Below are positions 38,289 to 48,956 of a stretch of DNA of 64,000 nt, piece by piece. Position numbers and translations under genes: made by a program. Position 1 is the first letter of the stretch. The number at the start of each line of letters is the position of its first letter. The notes beneath the pieces are model-generated. The model was not told the DNA's origin. It worked only from the letters and a program-made list of their open reading frames with translations, and made no database searches. Origin of the DNA: Dicaeum eximium (lineage: Eukaryota; Chordata; Aves; Passeriformes; Dicaeidae); contig VWZP01005668.1 of assembly GCA_013396995.1 (NCBI GenBank), positions 946,806 through 1,010,805 on the forward strand. The letters are read 5' to 3'.

Positions 38289-39410
38289 GTATGATCTGTA
38301 TTTATCTCTACTAAAGAAAGAATTTTAGAAAATCAGTAACTATATAGGTCTGCTCTCCCAAGAATCCAACAATTTCTTACAGTTCCAAACATGATATTCT
38401 TGTGTTTCTAACATCTATACACATCAATACAACAGCCTCTAGAAAGAGACCTCTGTGCTGGTCTTACTTGCACTTAGTATCCTTCTAAGTGTCCTGAAAT
38501 TTAACAGAGAAAACCAGTTTATTCTCTGCAGACTTTAAAGTGTAGACCACTGTTCTTTGTTTGTGGAAAAAAAAAAAAAAAAGGCAAATAGCTTTCCAGT
38601 GTTGTACTTACTGCAGTAAAGGTCATTCATTACATTTCTGCTGAGGAATTCTTAGAATTCTTAGTTTTTTCTATTTTTCTTTTTTTTTCCCTCCAAAGAA
38701 CATTCCAGGCAGAATGAAATCTATCAGTATTATTAAGTATTTGCACAAAATTTGAACTTGGGTTGTTGTAATTGCTTCCTTGCTCAAGGTAATGGTTTCT
38801 TTAACTTTTGATTGGACAATATAAATAATGCATATATAAACAAAAAGATGTATGAAAAGCTTTCTTCCTGTTGAATTTATCACTTTGGTCTTGTAAAACA
38901 AACATACTCAGGAAACTACAGGAGGAAAAGCATTGTTAGCAGAAATCTAATCTCTTGCTCTGAATAACCTACTTCTGAGCAACAGGGCAAAAATTACTGC
39001 AGAATGTTCATTTGGAATCACGTATTTATCCAAGCTCACGTAGTCATCCAAAGTCACGTCAAAATGCACATCTTCCCGTCAGTCAGCAGTTCTGAAAATT
39101 TTTTATCAACATATTATTTTTACTGTCAATATAACTGAGCATGACACAGAGGAGCTAGATTTTCACTGGAATTTCAATGCCCTGAAGTTCATTACCCATG
39201 TTCTGTTTATTGTTGAGGTACTTACTGGAAACATAAAAGGATGTGATGACAAAAGTTCTTATGCTCTGTACATATCCTGTTGTAAAGGCAGTGAAAAATT
39301 TGTAGCTAGGAATAGAGACCTGTTTAGTCAAGTAAAATAAGTGGCACCTGCAGGCATCTCTTGTGTTACTTTATATACTCAGTGGGTTCATAATTTCATA
39401 CATATTTATT

Positions 39411-39435
39411 TGTGTACGTACATACACACACACAC

Positions 39436-39468
<33 letters not shown>

Positions 39469-39490
39469 GATATAGATATATATACACACA
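39411..39490. repeat. Compound microsatellite (AC)n(GT)n(AT)n
   Basis: AC repeats pass into GT and then about a dozen AT units followed by GATATA and ACACAC. The AC/GT switch makes it partly self-complementary. Confidence 0.92.
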
Positions 39491-40794
39491 GCATTATATG
39501 TAAATAAAGTAGGACAACACAAGGTAAAGTACTGAGGTAAAGGCACTGATCTGTGGACTTCCTCATCACAGTTGGGACCATAAAGGCATAGGTGTATCTA
39601 ACCCCTCTGAAGCCTTTTCCTGATTCCTGGATTTATAAGGGAGTGTGTCTAAGTTGTCACAGTGGTTGGTTATCTTAAATTCCCTAAAAGAATTCACTCA
39701 TGTAGGGCTTAGAGTTCTGCTTGTGGCTTACAGGACTCATTCCTATCTTTTGGCTCTTGCTGTCCAGTGGCTAAGACTAAAGTAATGCAAAGTGCATGAC
39801 ATGAGGCCACATGAGTGCATAAATTCGGTTATAAAATTCTGAAGAGGAACTTTAATTTAGTCTGGCTTTCAAGACTGTCTTTAATAATTTGATGTATTTG
39901 TAGCAATTTGCATGTCTTTTCTAGCTCTGTTCCTTCAGATTGTGTTTCTCTGTTGCTCTGGCTTCATTTTCAAGATAATTTGAAAATTTTCATATACTTT
40001 TAGGTTTACCAGTTAGGCAAAATTTATTCATACTTGTTACCCTCTCTAACGTTTTTTATTTTTTTTATAGGGGGGAGATTGTGTTATCCCCCATACATCC
40101 CCCTCCTGTTTCATTATATTTCTTCTAAATAATGTCTTCTCTACCAATTCATCCCTATTTCTCTTATTTTCCTACAAAATACACTTCATTTTGCTTGTAA
40201 CTTTACTAACTCTGACTTCATCACCTTTCATTTGATACAAAAATGTAAGTTCATGAAGGATGGTTTAAAATTCAAAAAGGTGCTACTAGACTGGGAAAAT
40301 AGAGAACAGATTACACCGGAGTGGATTCATATAGTGTTCTAGCTTTTTTTTTTTTTTTTCAAATTAAAAAAGGGAGAAAGTTACTCCTCAATAAACTAGA
40401 CAGAGGGAGAGTAAGCATAAAAGAAGGGGAAAAGTTTGAAATTAAACCAAAACAATCACATAAAAAAAGGTAGAAATCTCCCTATGGACAGTTTGGAATA
40501 GAAAACAAAACTTTTCTGGCTATTTGAACATATGGTGTTCTGGATCCTATTTTCAGTATGATTTGTGAAGGTTACTAAAGGAAAAACAGATTTCGTGTAT
40601 CTTCCCAAATAAATTCAAATTCCTTGCCTCAGTTGCCTCAGGACCAGAGAAGACTTTGATTTTGCCGAGCCCATGATGGAAATTATTGCACAACACTGAA
40701 AAGTAGTTATGATAGAGTGATGATAGAAAAAGTAGGGGAATAACCTGTTGTATTTTTCTGTTGTTTTTTTTTTCCCCTGTATGTGTTACCTACC

Positions 40795-41067
40795 TGTTGT
40801 GGTCTAACCCCAGCCATCAACCAAACCCAATGCAGCCCCTCACTCACTCCCCACTAGTGGGATTGGGGAGACAATCAAAGGGAAAGCTTGTGGGTCGAGA
40901 CAATTGAGTTTGAGTTTAATAGGAAAACAAAAGATGTCCACACAAACAAAGGAAAACAAGGAATTAATTCACTCCTTCCCATGGGCAGGCAGGAGTTCAG
41001 CCATCTCCAGGAGAGCAGGGCCCCATCACACTAAAGGTGACTTGGGAACACAAACACCATCACTCCA
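40795..41067. mobile_element. Endogenous retrovirus LTR fragment
   Basis: The order TCTAACCCCAGCCATCAACC, CCCCTCACTCACTCCCCACT, GGAATTAATTCACTCCTTCC, CCATGGGCAGGCAGGAGTTC, CAGCCATCTCCAGGAGAGCA and AACACCATCACTCC matches a common LTR-type repeat of bird genomes. It starts with TG and breaks off after the CATCACTCC block. No viral gene is present. The strand of the parent element is uncertain. Confidence 0.75.
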
Positions 41068-41095
41068 AATTGAAATTTACTATTTTTAAGCTTAA

Positions 41096-41252
41096 TTCCC
41101 TTCCCTTCCCTGAACTTCCCTGAACTTTCCACTTTCCTTTCAACTTTTCTTTCCTTAACTTTCCTTAACTTTCCTTTCCTGAACTTTCCTTAACTTTCCT
41201 TAACTTTCCTTTCCTGAATTTTCCTGAACTTTCCTGAGCTTTCTTTCCCTTT
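41096..41252. repeat. Minisatellite with 10-bp unit
   Basis: Repeats of CTTTCCTTAA and CTTTCCTGAA, with some 5-base slippage (TTCCC), cover about 157 bp. It lies directly beyond the broken end of the LTR fragment, where the full-length repeat has a C/T-rich block as I recall it. It may therefore have expanded from that block. Confidence 0.9.
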
Positions 41253-41612
41253 TATCCATAGTTTTATGCATAGTGAATATTGTAGCTGCAAATATGTTTT
41301 CATAACATTTAGGTTTTCTGAAACTTATATATCCTAAGTTGTTGACCATCTTATTTTTAAAAAATAATATACTAATCCCAATAATATGTGGACACAAAAA
41401 AAATCATAATTTCAACTTTCTATTCATCAAGTCGGTGAAGTATTATTATTATTTTCTTTTTTTTTTAACAAAATTTAAAGTTTTTTTTTTACAAAAACCG
41501 AAAGTAATTGTTCAGCTGCATGCATTCTTCCATTATTTTATTATATTATGGCTTAACATTTGCTTTTTAACTAAAATGTCTTTTTCTCCCTTCTTTACTG
41601 GTTATTTTTTAG

Positions 41613-41681
41613 GAGCTGGGCCTTGTGATTACAGGAACTCTGCCTGTCTTCAATCTAACAAGGGAACAAAATGGGAAAATT
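41613..41681 (+). CDS. CACNA2D1: CACNA2D1 exon 6 in window (probably exon 16)
   Basis: This exon of 69 bases, 23 codons in phase 0, follows TTTTTTAG and ends before GTAAGC. It encodes ELGLVITGTLPVFNLTRE then QNGKI, at the start of the Cache-like domain. NLT is a possible glycosylation site. The length equals the mammalian exon as I reconstruct it, but its last eight residues are diverged. Confidence 0.95.
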
Positions 41682-42921
41682 GTAAGCTTTGCATTTAAGA
41701 AAAAAAAACCCAGCATCTATATAAATTAAATTTAATGTTAAATGCCTTGAAAGATGTGTACTTTCATAGAATATTTTGCAGTGTAATTGTTTTGTACATC
41801 AGAAACAAAGGGGTCATATCTACTTACCTGATAACCTCCTGGGAGCAAGAAAATGCGGTGCATTCTTTTACCTTTTTTTGTCATTTTGAGTTTCAGGGTG
41901 TGACATTCCACTATCTCTCCCTTTGCCTTAGTGGCAGTGGGAATGCATTAAATGCTCAATAGATGGGAAGTAGATGATGATATTATTTAGACCTTTCTAA
42001 GAAATAATGTTCAGATAAATTTCTAGCAAATCTCTGAGGCTGTGACATTTCAGGGTAAAAGGCAGTGATGCCTTAGTTTCCTTTTAAAAACAAAGCAATA
42101 AACAAAAAAAAAGTTACTTAATCTTATCTACAAGACAATGCCTGGAATTGTACAAGTCTTTTTCAAAGTGACAGTGTACTGATTATCAAAGGATGTCTTT
42201 CTGAGAAGTAAAACAGACGTGAGCTAGTACACAGGAGCAAGAAGAGAACTCAAATCTGCTCAATTTGTTTCTCTACCTGAATATATTTATAGGCTGCAAG
42301 ATACCACCTCCAATAAATTTCACAGATTTATTTAATATGGAGAAGGGATTCAGGTCACACCATGTAAATGACTGCCCTCCTTTTCTGTAGTGGGAAAATA
42401 AATTATAAGCAAAATAATTGTAGTGTCAGAGTCCCTGATTTCAAATGCTGATGATTCTTATGCTCACTGGGATTTTTTGTTGTGTTGGAATATTTTTCAT
42501 TCATCATTATACTATAGCCCAAAGAGTTAATTGTTTTGAGGTCTCACTTACCAACTGCCCAACCTAAGCATGAAAAGTATCTCGGTGTTGGTGCTGGTAG
42601 TTTAGTATCTGCATAACTGGCAATATTCTTGCATCACTTTTGCTTTCAGCTGTTTTGTTCTTACATATATTATTTATTCATCCGGGAAATGATCCATCTT
42701 CAGAAATAACTTTCATACTCTATACTAAATTCTAAATTTATTTTGGATCACTTTGACATTATTTAAAATATTCAGAATAGACACATAACTAAATAGGCAA
42801 CTTCCCAAATGTATCTGTCAAAAAAAGAGATGAAGGCAGAAATACTAATTTACTGACTGTTGCAGTTATTCTTCACTGTAAATATTGTCAAATACCTACT
42901 AACATTTTGGAATTTTACCAG
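41682..42921 (+). other. CACNA2D1: Intron 6 in window (1,240 bp)
   Basis: AT-rich; I see no repeat or exon in it. Its 3' end matters for the 3-codon difference discussed in the findings. Confidence 0.9.
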
Positions 42922-42996
42922 AATCAGCTGATTCTTGGAGTAATGGGGGTCGATGTCTCTTTGGAGGACATAAAAAAGCTGACACCCCGATTTACG
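42922..42996 (+). CDS. CACNA2D1: CACNA2D1 exon 7 in window (probably exon 17)
   Basis: This exon of 75 bases, 25 codons in phase 0, has a TTACCAG acceptor and a GTGAGC donor. It encodes NQLILGVMGVDVSLEDIK then KLTPRFT, part of the Cache-like domain. Mammals, as I recall, have three more residues (NLK) before NQLILG. No AG that would add them is present nine bases upstream here. Confidence 0.96.
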
Positions 42997-43521
42997 GTGA
43001 GCTGCTTGCATTGGTGGTTTCTCAAAATGTATGCTTAATGTGTGATTTCTGTGCATGCTCTTTCACAAGTCACACTGCAATGACTGGATTGGAGTCAAAA
43101 TATCAGCAGGCTTCTTTTCATATATTCTTTTCTATTGTTGTACATTTTCTAGTGGTTTTCTCTCCAGCCATATATGTGTTTGTGTGTGATTTGTCCATCA
43201 GGGTGAACTGTGTAAAAGTCAGCTTTTACATTGGGGGATATATTACAAGTCATATAGATCTTAAGATCTTCCTGTATCTTAAGGCACTGCTTATTAGTTA
43301 AGTATTTGGTTCTTAATGTAAAGTATGCAATTATTTCAGCTGGTAATATTTGCCATTTATCTAGGACCACTCTTTATAGAAAGTTTATTTAATATAGATG
43401 TCTGTACCCTACTCGGTGTGACTGATTTATTTACGTAGACACCTAGCTGTGGAATTTCTATGAAAATAAGTAGTGCTGTAGAAAACAAAAGCTGAGGAAG
43501 AAAAGGAACATCACAAGTTTG

Positions 43522-44025
43522 ACTGAAGGCAGATGCAAAGTCCTACATTTAGAATGGAATAATCCCACACCACAGCTCAGGCTGGGACAGGCTGCCTCAA
43601 AGGGCAGGAAAGGACCTGGGAGTCGTGGTGGAGGACACGTAGAACATAAATTAGCAGTGTGCCCTGGCAGTAAAAACCAGCTGTGCAGTAAACATCTGCA
43701 GCAGTACACTGTCCAAATTTGATCCCCTCAGTGCAAATAAATACTCTGAGTCCCAGTGCAGAGCCACCAAGTTGGCTGAGGGTCTGCAGTACCTGGTACA
43801 CAGGAAGAAGCAGAGAGAGATGCATTTGGGCTGAAGAAGGAACCTAAGGGTTAGCTAATGGGAATTCTAGAGAAAATGGACCTTAACTTTGCCTCAAAAA
43901 GAGGCTACCAGCATAGGTGTGGCAATGGTAATTCCAACTGAAATTAAGGAAGAAGGAGAGCAGGCTGCCCAAAGAGGTTGTGGAATTGCCACTGGAGGTA
44001 TTCAAAGAATTGTTGAAACCTAATT
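43522..44025 (+). mobile_element. CR1 LINE, 5' part of an interrupted copy
   Basis: AGATGCAAAGTCCTACATTT, AGGACCTGGGAGTCGTGGTG, CAGCAGTACACTGTCC, and finally GCTGCCCAAAGAGGTTGTGG with CACTGGAGGTATTCAAAGAA follow the order of the CR1 ORF2 end and 3' region. It is diverged and has internal deletions. Confidence 0.75.
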
Positions 44026-44391
44026 TGTCACTGGACATTTTATAAGTTTCTTGGATGCAAACTTGCTGAGTTTATTCTTCCATGGGAAAGCTCTTTTTCT
44101 CTGTAGATTCCAAATCTTTGTGTGTGTGTTTTAAGGACAAAACGCATTCTTTTGCTTGTCTCTCAATATGGGAGATGTGGTTTTCTTTTCTCAACCTATC
44201 ATATAAAGAATTGCTATTTCGTTGACTTTGTAAGCATTTTTTTTGCATTCTTGCACATTCAGTATGGAGCTGGAAGAAGAAAGCTGTTAGCTCTGTACCT
44301 GGGCAGAAATAGCCCAAATCCTTCTGAACTATGGAGTCATTTTAACAAATAATATAAGCCTTCTGATATTGGAGTCAAGAGTGCTGATTCA
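44026..44391 (+). mobile_element. LTR-like dispersed repeat, copy 2 (366 bp), within CR1
   Basis: It is homologous end to end with 36459-36823 (TGTCAC start, TTCA end, lengths 366 and 365). This copy has a mutated poly(A)-signal region. CR1 text stops just before it and resumes at about 44472. The roughly 80 bases between its end and the CR1 remainder are unassigned. Confidence 0.6.
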
Positions 44392-44471
44392 CCCCACCAG
44401 GACTCCAGCAGCAGCACTAGTCCAAGTTCAAAGTTGGACTTTAATTTTAAGTTACATTTGCTTTCAGTGAA

Positions 44472-44519
44472 AGGTTGTACCAGCTGACCTTCAGAGGTCC
44501 CATCAGCCTAAATCATTCT
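44472..44519 (+). mobile_element. CR1 LINE 3' terminus after the insertion
   Basis: GTACCAGCTGACCTTCAGAG followed by GTCCCATCAGCCTAAATCAT is the usual CR1 3' end (dispersed as GACC..CAGAGGTCCC..CCTAAATCATTCT). Confidence 0.75.
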
Positions 44520-44699
44520 CCAAATTTATGTTCCTAAAAGAGAAAATATTAAGAAATTATCTTGTCTGTGTTAGTAATCTTATACTTCATGATGCCTGAG
44601 GCGTGTGCTTTCCACAATGTGAGCATTTCTTAAAAACCATTAATTACTCTTTCTTCATTACTTAAAACCATGATGCTAAACTTCATTTCTTTCTTTCAG

Positions 44700-44774
44700 C
44701 TTTGTCCAAATGGATACTATTTTGCAATTGATCCTAATGGGTATGTGCTACTACATCCAAATCTCCAACCAAAG
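44700..44774 (+). CDS. CACNA2D1: CACNA2D1 exon 8 in window (probably exon 18)
   Basis: This exon of 75 bases, 25 codons in phase 0, has a TTTCAG acceptor and a GTATGA donor. It encodes LCPNGYYFAIDPNGYVLL then HPNLQPK, a hallmark of the alpha2delta Cache region. It ends in phase 0, so the following cassette exon can be used or skipped without changing frame. Confidence 0.97.
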
Positions 44775-47700
44775 GTATGAAACACCTTCTAATTTACTTT
44801 TCTATAATAAGATGATATTGTCAGACAAAAATCAGAAACTAGGATTGCTTAAGGTACGAGACAGCAATAGGGAAAATTCTCAGTTTTGTGGGTGTTAGGA
44901 AAATCTGTGGTGCATATATGGCTTCATCCAAATCCACCAGCTTTGACTTGCATTGAATTTGGTTATTAATGCAATTAAAAATATGTCTATTTTGAATGCA
45001 TATTTATACATGCAAAGTGTTTTAATATACATATTAATATAAAAACAACTAGTGGTAGCTGTAATACCATTGTGAAAACAGTATAATCATTGTGAAGAAT
45101 CTTAAAGCAAACTGAGGAGTTTTTGTGCACTTTGTGTGATGCTTTCTCATTTAAAAGATTAAAATTTTCATACTTGCAAAACCAAAGAAATCAGAGGAAA
45201 ACACAATGTATTTTACTTGAATTGTTTTATTTATTTATTTGCTTATTTTCTGTTTACCAGAGCTGAAACCTGATCTCAGAATTGGGATGGATTTAGCTGA
45301 GCACTCCTTCCCAGAACATAGATTTTTAGTAGTTTAACTTGAGAAAGGTCTTTCGTGTTTAAACATGAAACTTTTTTCTAAATATGATTAGGACACAACT
45401 TTCATCAAATTTTCGGAAAATAGAAACCAAGTATTTCAGTTTGGCTCTTTATCCATTAACTGTAGTCCTTACCTTGTGGAGAATCTTACATTGTCTGTAT
45501 CGTCTTAAATAACTTGCCTCTCTGACATTGATGAGAAATTTCAACATGAATGGATTTCAACATTAATGGGGTTTTTCTGAAATCAAATATTTGATCTTGG
45601 TTTTAGTGAAAGGTTTCTCTGTATGTAACAACCTTCTTTTTAGTGGACTTCTTGAAAATTCTCATATTTTAATTCCATATTTTCAGTGAACTTTGTCTCT
45701 TGAATTCTTAAGGTTATAGTATATAAATGACAAAGTTAAAATAACTTTTTTAATTGTCAAAGACAGAAGAATAAATTAAGAATTCATCTACATATTTTAG
45801 TGATTAATTTAATTCTTAAGCTAGGAGAAGCCAATTTTGTGAGTATTTGAATTAATTTCTTGGTGAAGTAATTAATAGGTTTGAAATCTTTTGCCAAGTG
45901 TGTAAGACAAGAAAGAAAAATGTGCTTCTGAAGAAAAGAAAGAATAAATCAACTGTAACTATTAATGAGATAGCCCTTTTATTTTAAAAGACACTTCAAA
46001 AATGAAAAGGAGAACTATGGAAAAGAAGATTTTTCTATAGTCTTCGTAACTGAGCAGGACTTCAGTGTCTGGATATCTGCGTTTGATTTTCATGTCTTAA
46101 AAAAGGGAAGTTTTGATGATTTTTCTTGGTGAATTCTTCAGGGCAAATATCTGCATCATTATCTACATCATAATGACCCAATCTTTTCTTAATTAGAGGT
46201 TATTAGTAATTAGGTGATGGCAATTGGCCTATTTATCTTTCCCTTGTATGCAAATTAAACTCTCTTTTCATTCACAGGAATAATGTAGAAAGAAGCAATA
46301 CAATAGTCTTATTTTAGACCTAATCTTGTGAGAGACTGATGGACATGGACTCTGTTCATCTCAGATGTGCTGTTATCCTGCAGTGTTATCTCACAACACT
46401 GAAGAATAAAAAGCCTTTTTTAAACCACAGCTCATCCCAACTAAATCGAGGCAAACTGAGATGGATTATTAGGATACTAATTGTGGATTATTAGGATACT
46501 AATTGCCATGGTTTCTCTGTGTAGTTTTCCCCTTAAAAGGATATGGAAGTCCAGAGATGCTTTCCCTTAACGCTCAAACTTTGATTTAGAGTATGTTTAA
46601 AACAGGATGTTTCATAAGTAACAATTTTTATGTTGTAGAATAATGTCTAAATGTAATACTAAGCATTTGCATTATTATTGTTATTGTTGTTATTAACAGT
46701 TACACAGACTAGACTTTTTCACTCCCAGTTTGTGTGGGGTGGTGCATGCTATTCAGACTGATACAAGAACTACAGTTTAAAACGAAGGTACTCGACAAAG
46801 ACAGATATATTTAGAATTCATGTACTTTCTTTAACATATCATATTAATTTTAGTTAAACCTTCCAGTAGCTGTTAACTTATTAACAAACAACCTCTTAAC
46901 CCTCTTTGCCAGCAATTTTTCAATAGATGTAAAATAAAACATAACTACATCTTTGCCTTTGAAGAGGTGAGGGTTTCTTAGACGTCCAATTCTTCCTTCT
47001 TTTGAATGTCTTCTGCTTTCCTTCCAAAAATCTATTTCCTCAAATCACAACTGGTTCAACACAATTAATATTTTGAGAAATTGTCTTGAAGTTTGTAAAG
47101 TTGTTTGCACAACTGAGAAAAGTTAACAAACAACAAATTCAAAAGCATATTAAAATAATTTAAAACTTTCCCATCGCTGACATACAACTATGGTGGCTGA
47201 ACTATATGAAAATTATGCCAAAGCATAATGATAAATCTTTTTTTTTATATGCAGCTTAATATAGCTTTAAACAGTTTAAACCATTTTTATGTTTGTGTAA
47301 TTAGCTACATTTTTTAAAGTGCCTAATTTTATGTTTTATTGTAAATTTTCTTTCTGTGTGTCTGAATATATGGATTTTTCCCACTGTTATGGGAGAGAGC
47401 AGGTGGATGCACCACCAAATAAACATAGTCACTGATGTGAGTCCATTAAGTATGTTTTAAGAAGATTAATCTTAATTAAATTTTGAAAACAGTAAATAAT
47501 TCTATTCTCAATCTATTCTAAAGATTAGAATTCTTTTATTTTTGCTATGGTTCTGATCAAAACCCATTTAATGATAGTCCTAAAACTCCATATGCCTTCA
47601 ATGAGGTCCAGTATTCTTTCTTACTGTTCAGGGTTATTTAAGAAACTTAAGAAGAGCTGGGTTTTAGGATCAAATATAAACATAAACAAAAAGTGAGCTA

Positions 47701-48014
47701 GTCTCATTCTATATTTTATTCTGTTGGAGTATGTGGAAGGGAGAGCTCTCTGTTCATTTTATTCAAATTAACATATGTCTGGTTTTTGTTTCCCTATCCT
47801 AAAACTGTGTGTAATTCTGGCAGAGAGCCCAGAACTCGTGGTGAGGATGAGGGGTAGTCTCTGCTTGCAGTAGTAAACATACACTGGACAGCACAGATGT
47901 TGAGAAAACACTTCCACTCTATAAGTAGGCTGTTTGCTAATAGTGCAAAAATATAGATTTATATCCTTGTATATCCTTTATATACAAAAAATATATCATT
48001 TTTTGTTACTTCAG
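44775..48014 (+). other. CACNA2D1: Intron 8 in window (3,240 bp)
   Basis: AT-rich. It has a perfect 22-bp tandem duplication at 46462-46505 and otherwise nothing recognisable. This intron and the next flank the alternative exon, so regulatory elements for its inclusion would be expected here. I could not identify one. Confidence 0.88.
46462..46505. repeat. Perfect 22-bp tandem duplication
   Basis: Two identical head-to-tail copies of a unit starting TGGATTATTAGGATAC and ending AATTG, at 46462-46483 and 46484-46505. Identity suggests a recent event. Confidence 0.92.
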
Positions 48015-48071
48015 CAAATTGGTGTGGGCATACCAAAAGTTAAATTGAGGAAAAGGAGACCCAATGTACAG
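48015..48071 (+). CDS. CACNA2D1: CACNA2D1 cassette exon (probably exon 18a, splice region A)
   Basis: This exon of 57 bases, 19 codons, is phase 0 at both ends, with an ACTTCAG acceptor and a CAG|GTAACT donor. It encodes QIGVGIPKVKLRKRRPNVQ. In mammals the matching 19-residue segment is included in skeletal-muscle-type transcripts and skipped in the main brain form. Skipping here joins ...LQPK to NPKSQ in frame. The C-terminal LRKRRPN is conserved, while residues 7-9 (PKVK) differ from mammals. RKRR looks like a furin-type site but is followed by Pro, which usually blocks cleavage. Confidence 0.94.
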
Positions 48072-48904
48072 GTAACTTTGGATGGAGGTGATTAGTGCAT
48101 TAGAATGCATAGACCTGGAAATATAATTAGAAAGCTTCTGCCCTGCTTACAAGGAAAAATCTAACTAGAGAACTGTTTATTGTGACAAACAGCTTCCAAA
48201 GCATGAAGCTTGCATCCTTTCCTGTTTAAATAATAGAAAACATGCTATTGGCTGTAGTGAAGGGCATTCCATTAAATTATGGTGCTTTACTAATAGGTGC
48301 TAATTAGAGTTTGTGCTGTAAAAATTCTTCTTCAGATGTTGAAATTAATTTGAAGACTGGAAATAAAAAAGAGACTACTTGTGCTGGCTTTGCTTGCATG
48401 AACCCAAATTCAAGAGAAGATCAGAAGCTAATTCTTGTGACTTTATTGCCAAGTTTTATTGCACAGTGTATGCTGCATAAAATTACAGAATATGAGTTGT
48501 TCAGTTTATTTTTTCCTGGGGAAGTCAGAGTGGGGACTATGTTCTATCTGCTATTTATGTGGGGTTTTCCAGTTCAGCAGACCCAACTGCACAGAATTGA
48601 CTGCCCTTAACCTGAACAGGGTAACTAGTCACCTTTATGTAATGCAATTCCTCAGCAGAAAACACTTATTGAAAACTTAATAATCATTAAAGGAATAGAT
48701 TAATTATGTAACTAGAAAAATAGGAAACTTAAACACAGTATATCAAGTTTGATTTCTTACACATATGGGAGTCTATAATGGAAAACTTGTGGCCTGCATA
48801 GCAACCCCAGTAAAACATGGTGTAAAATCCTGATCCAGGTCAGTGATTTCACCCAGTGTCAGGTGGCTGTGTTTATAACATGTGTAGAAGGCCACCCCGG
48901 GGCT

Positions 48905-48956
<52 letters not shown>

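Larger units (their letters stand above)
38289..41612 (+). other. CACNA2D1: Intron 5 in window (3,324 bp)
   Basis: It holds a poly(A) run near 38569-38582, a compound microsatellite at 39411-39490, a poly(T) run near 40346-40360, an endogenous-retrovirus LTR fragment at 40795-41067 and a minisatellite at 41096-41252. Confidence 0.9.
42997..44699 (+). other. CACNA2D1: Intron 7 in window (1,703 bp)
   Basis: About 60% of it is transposon-derived: a CR1 fragment interrupted by an LTR-like element, listed separately. The acceptor is a good CTTTCTTTCAG. Confidence 0.9.

Noticed and set aside
41339..41698. 119-codon + strand frame overlapping exon 6
   Set aside because: It reads exon 6 in a different frame from CACNA2D1 and is otherwise AT-rich intron with Phe/Ile/Lys bias.
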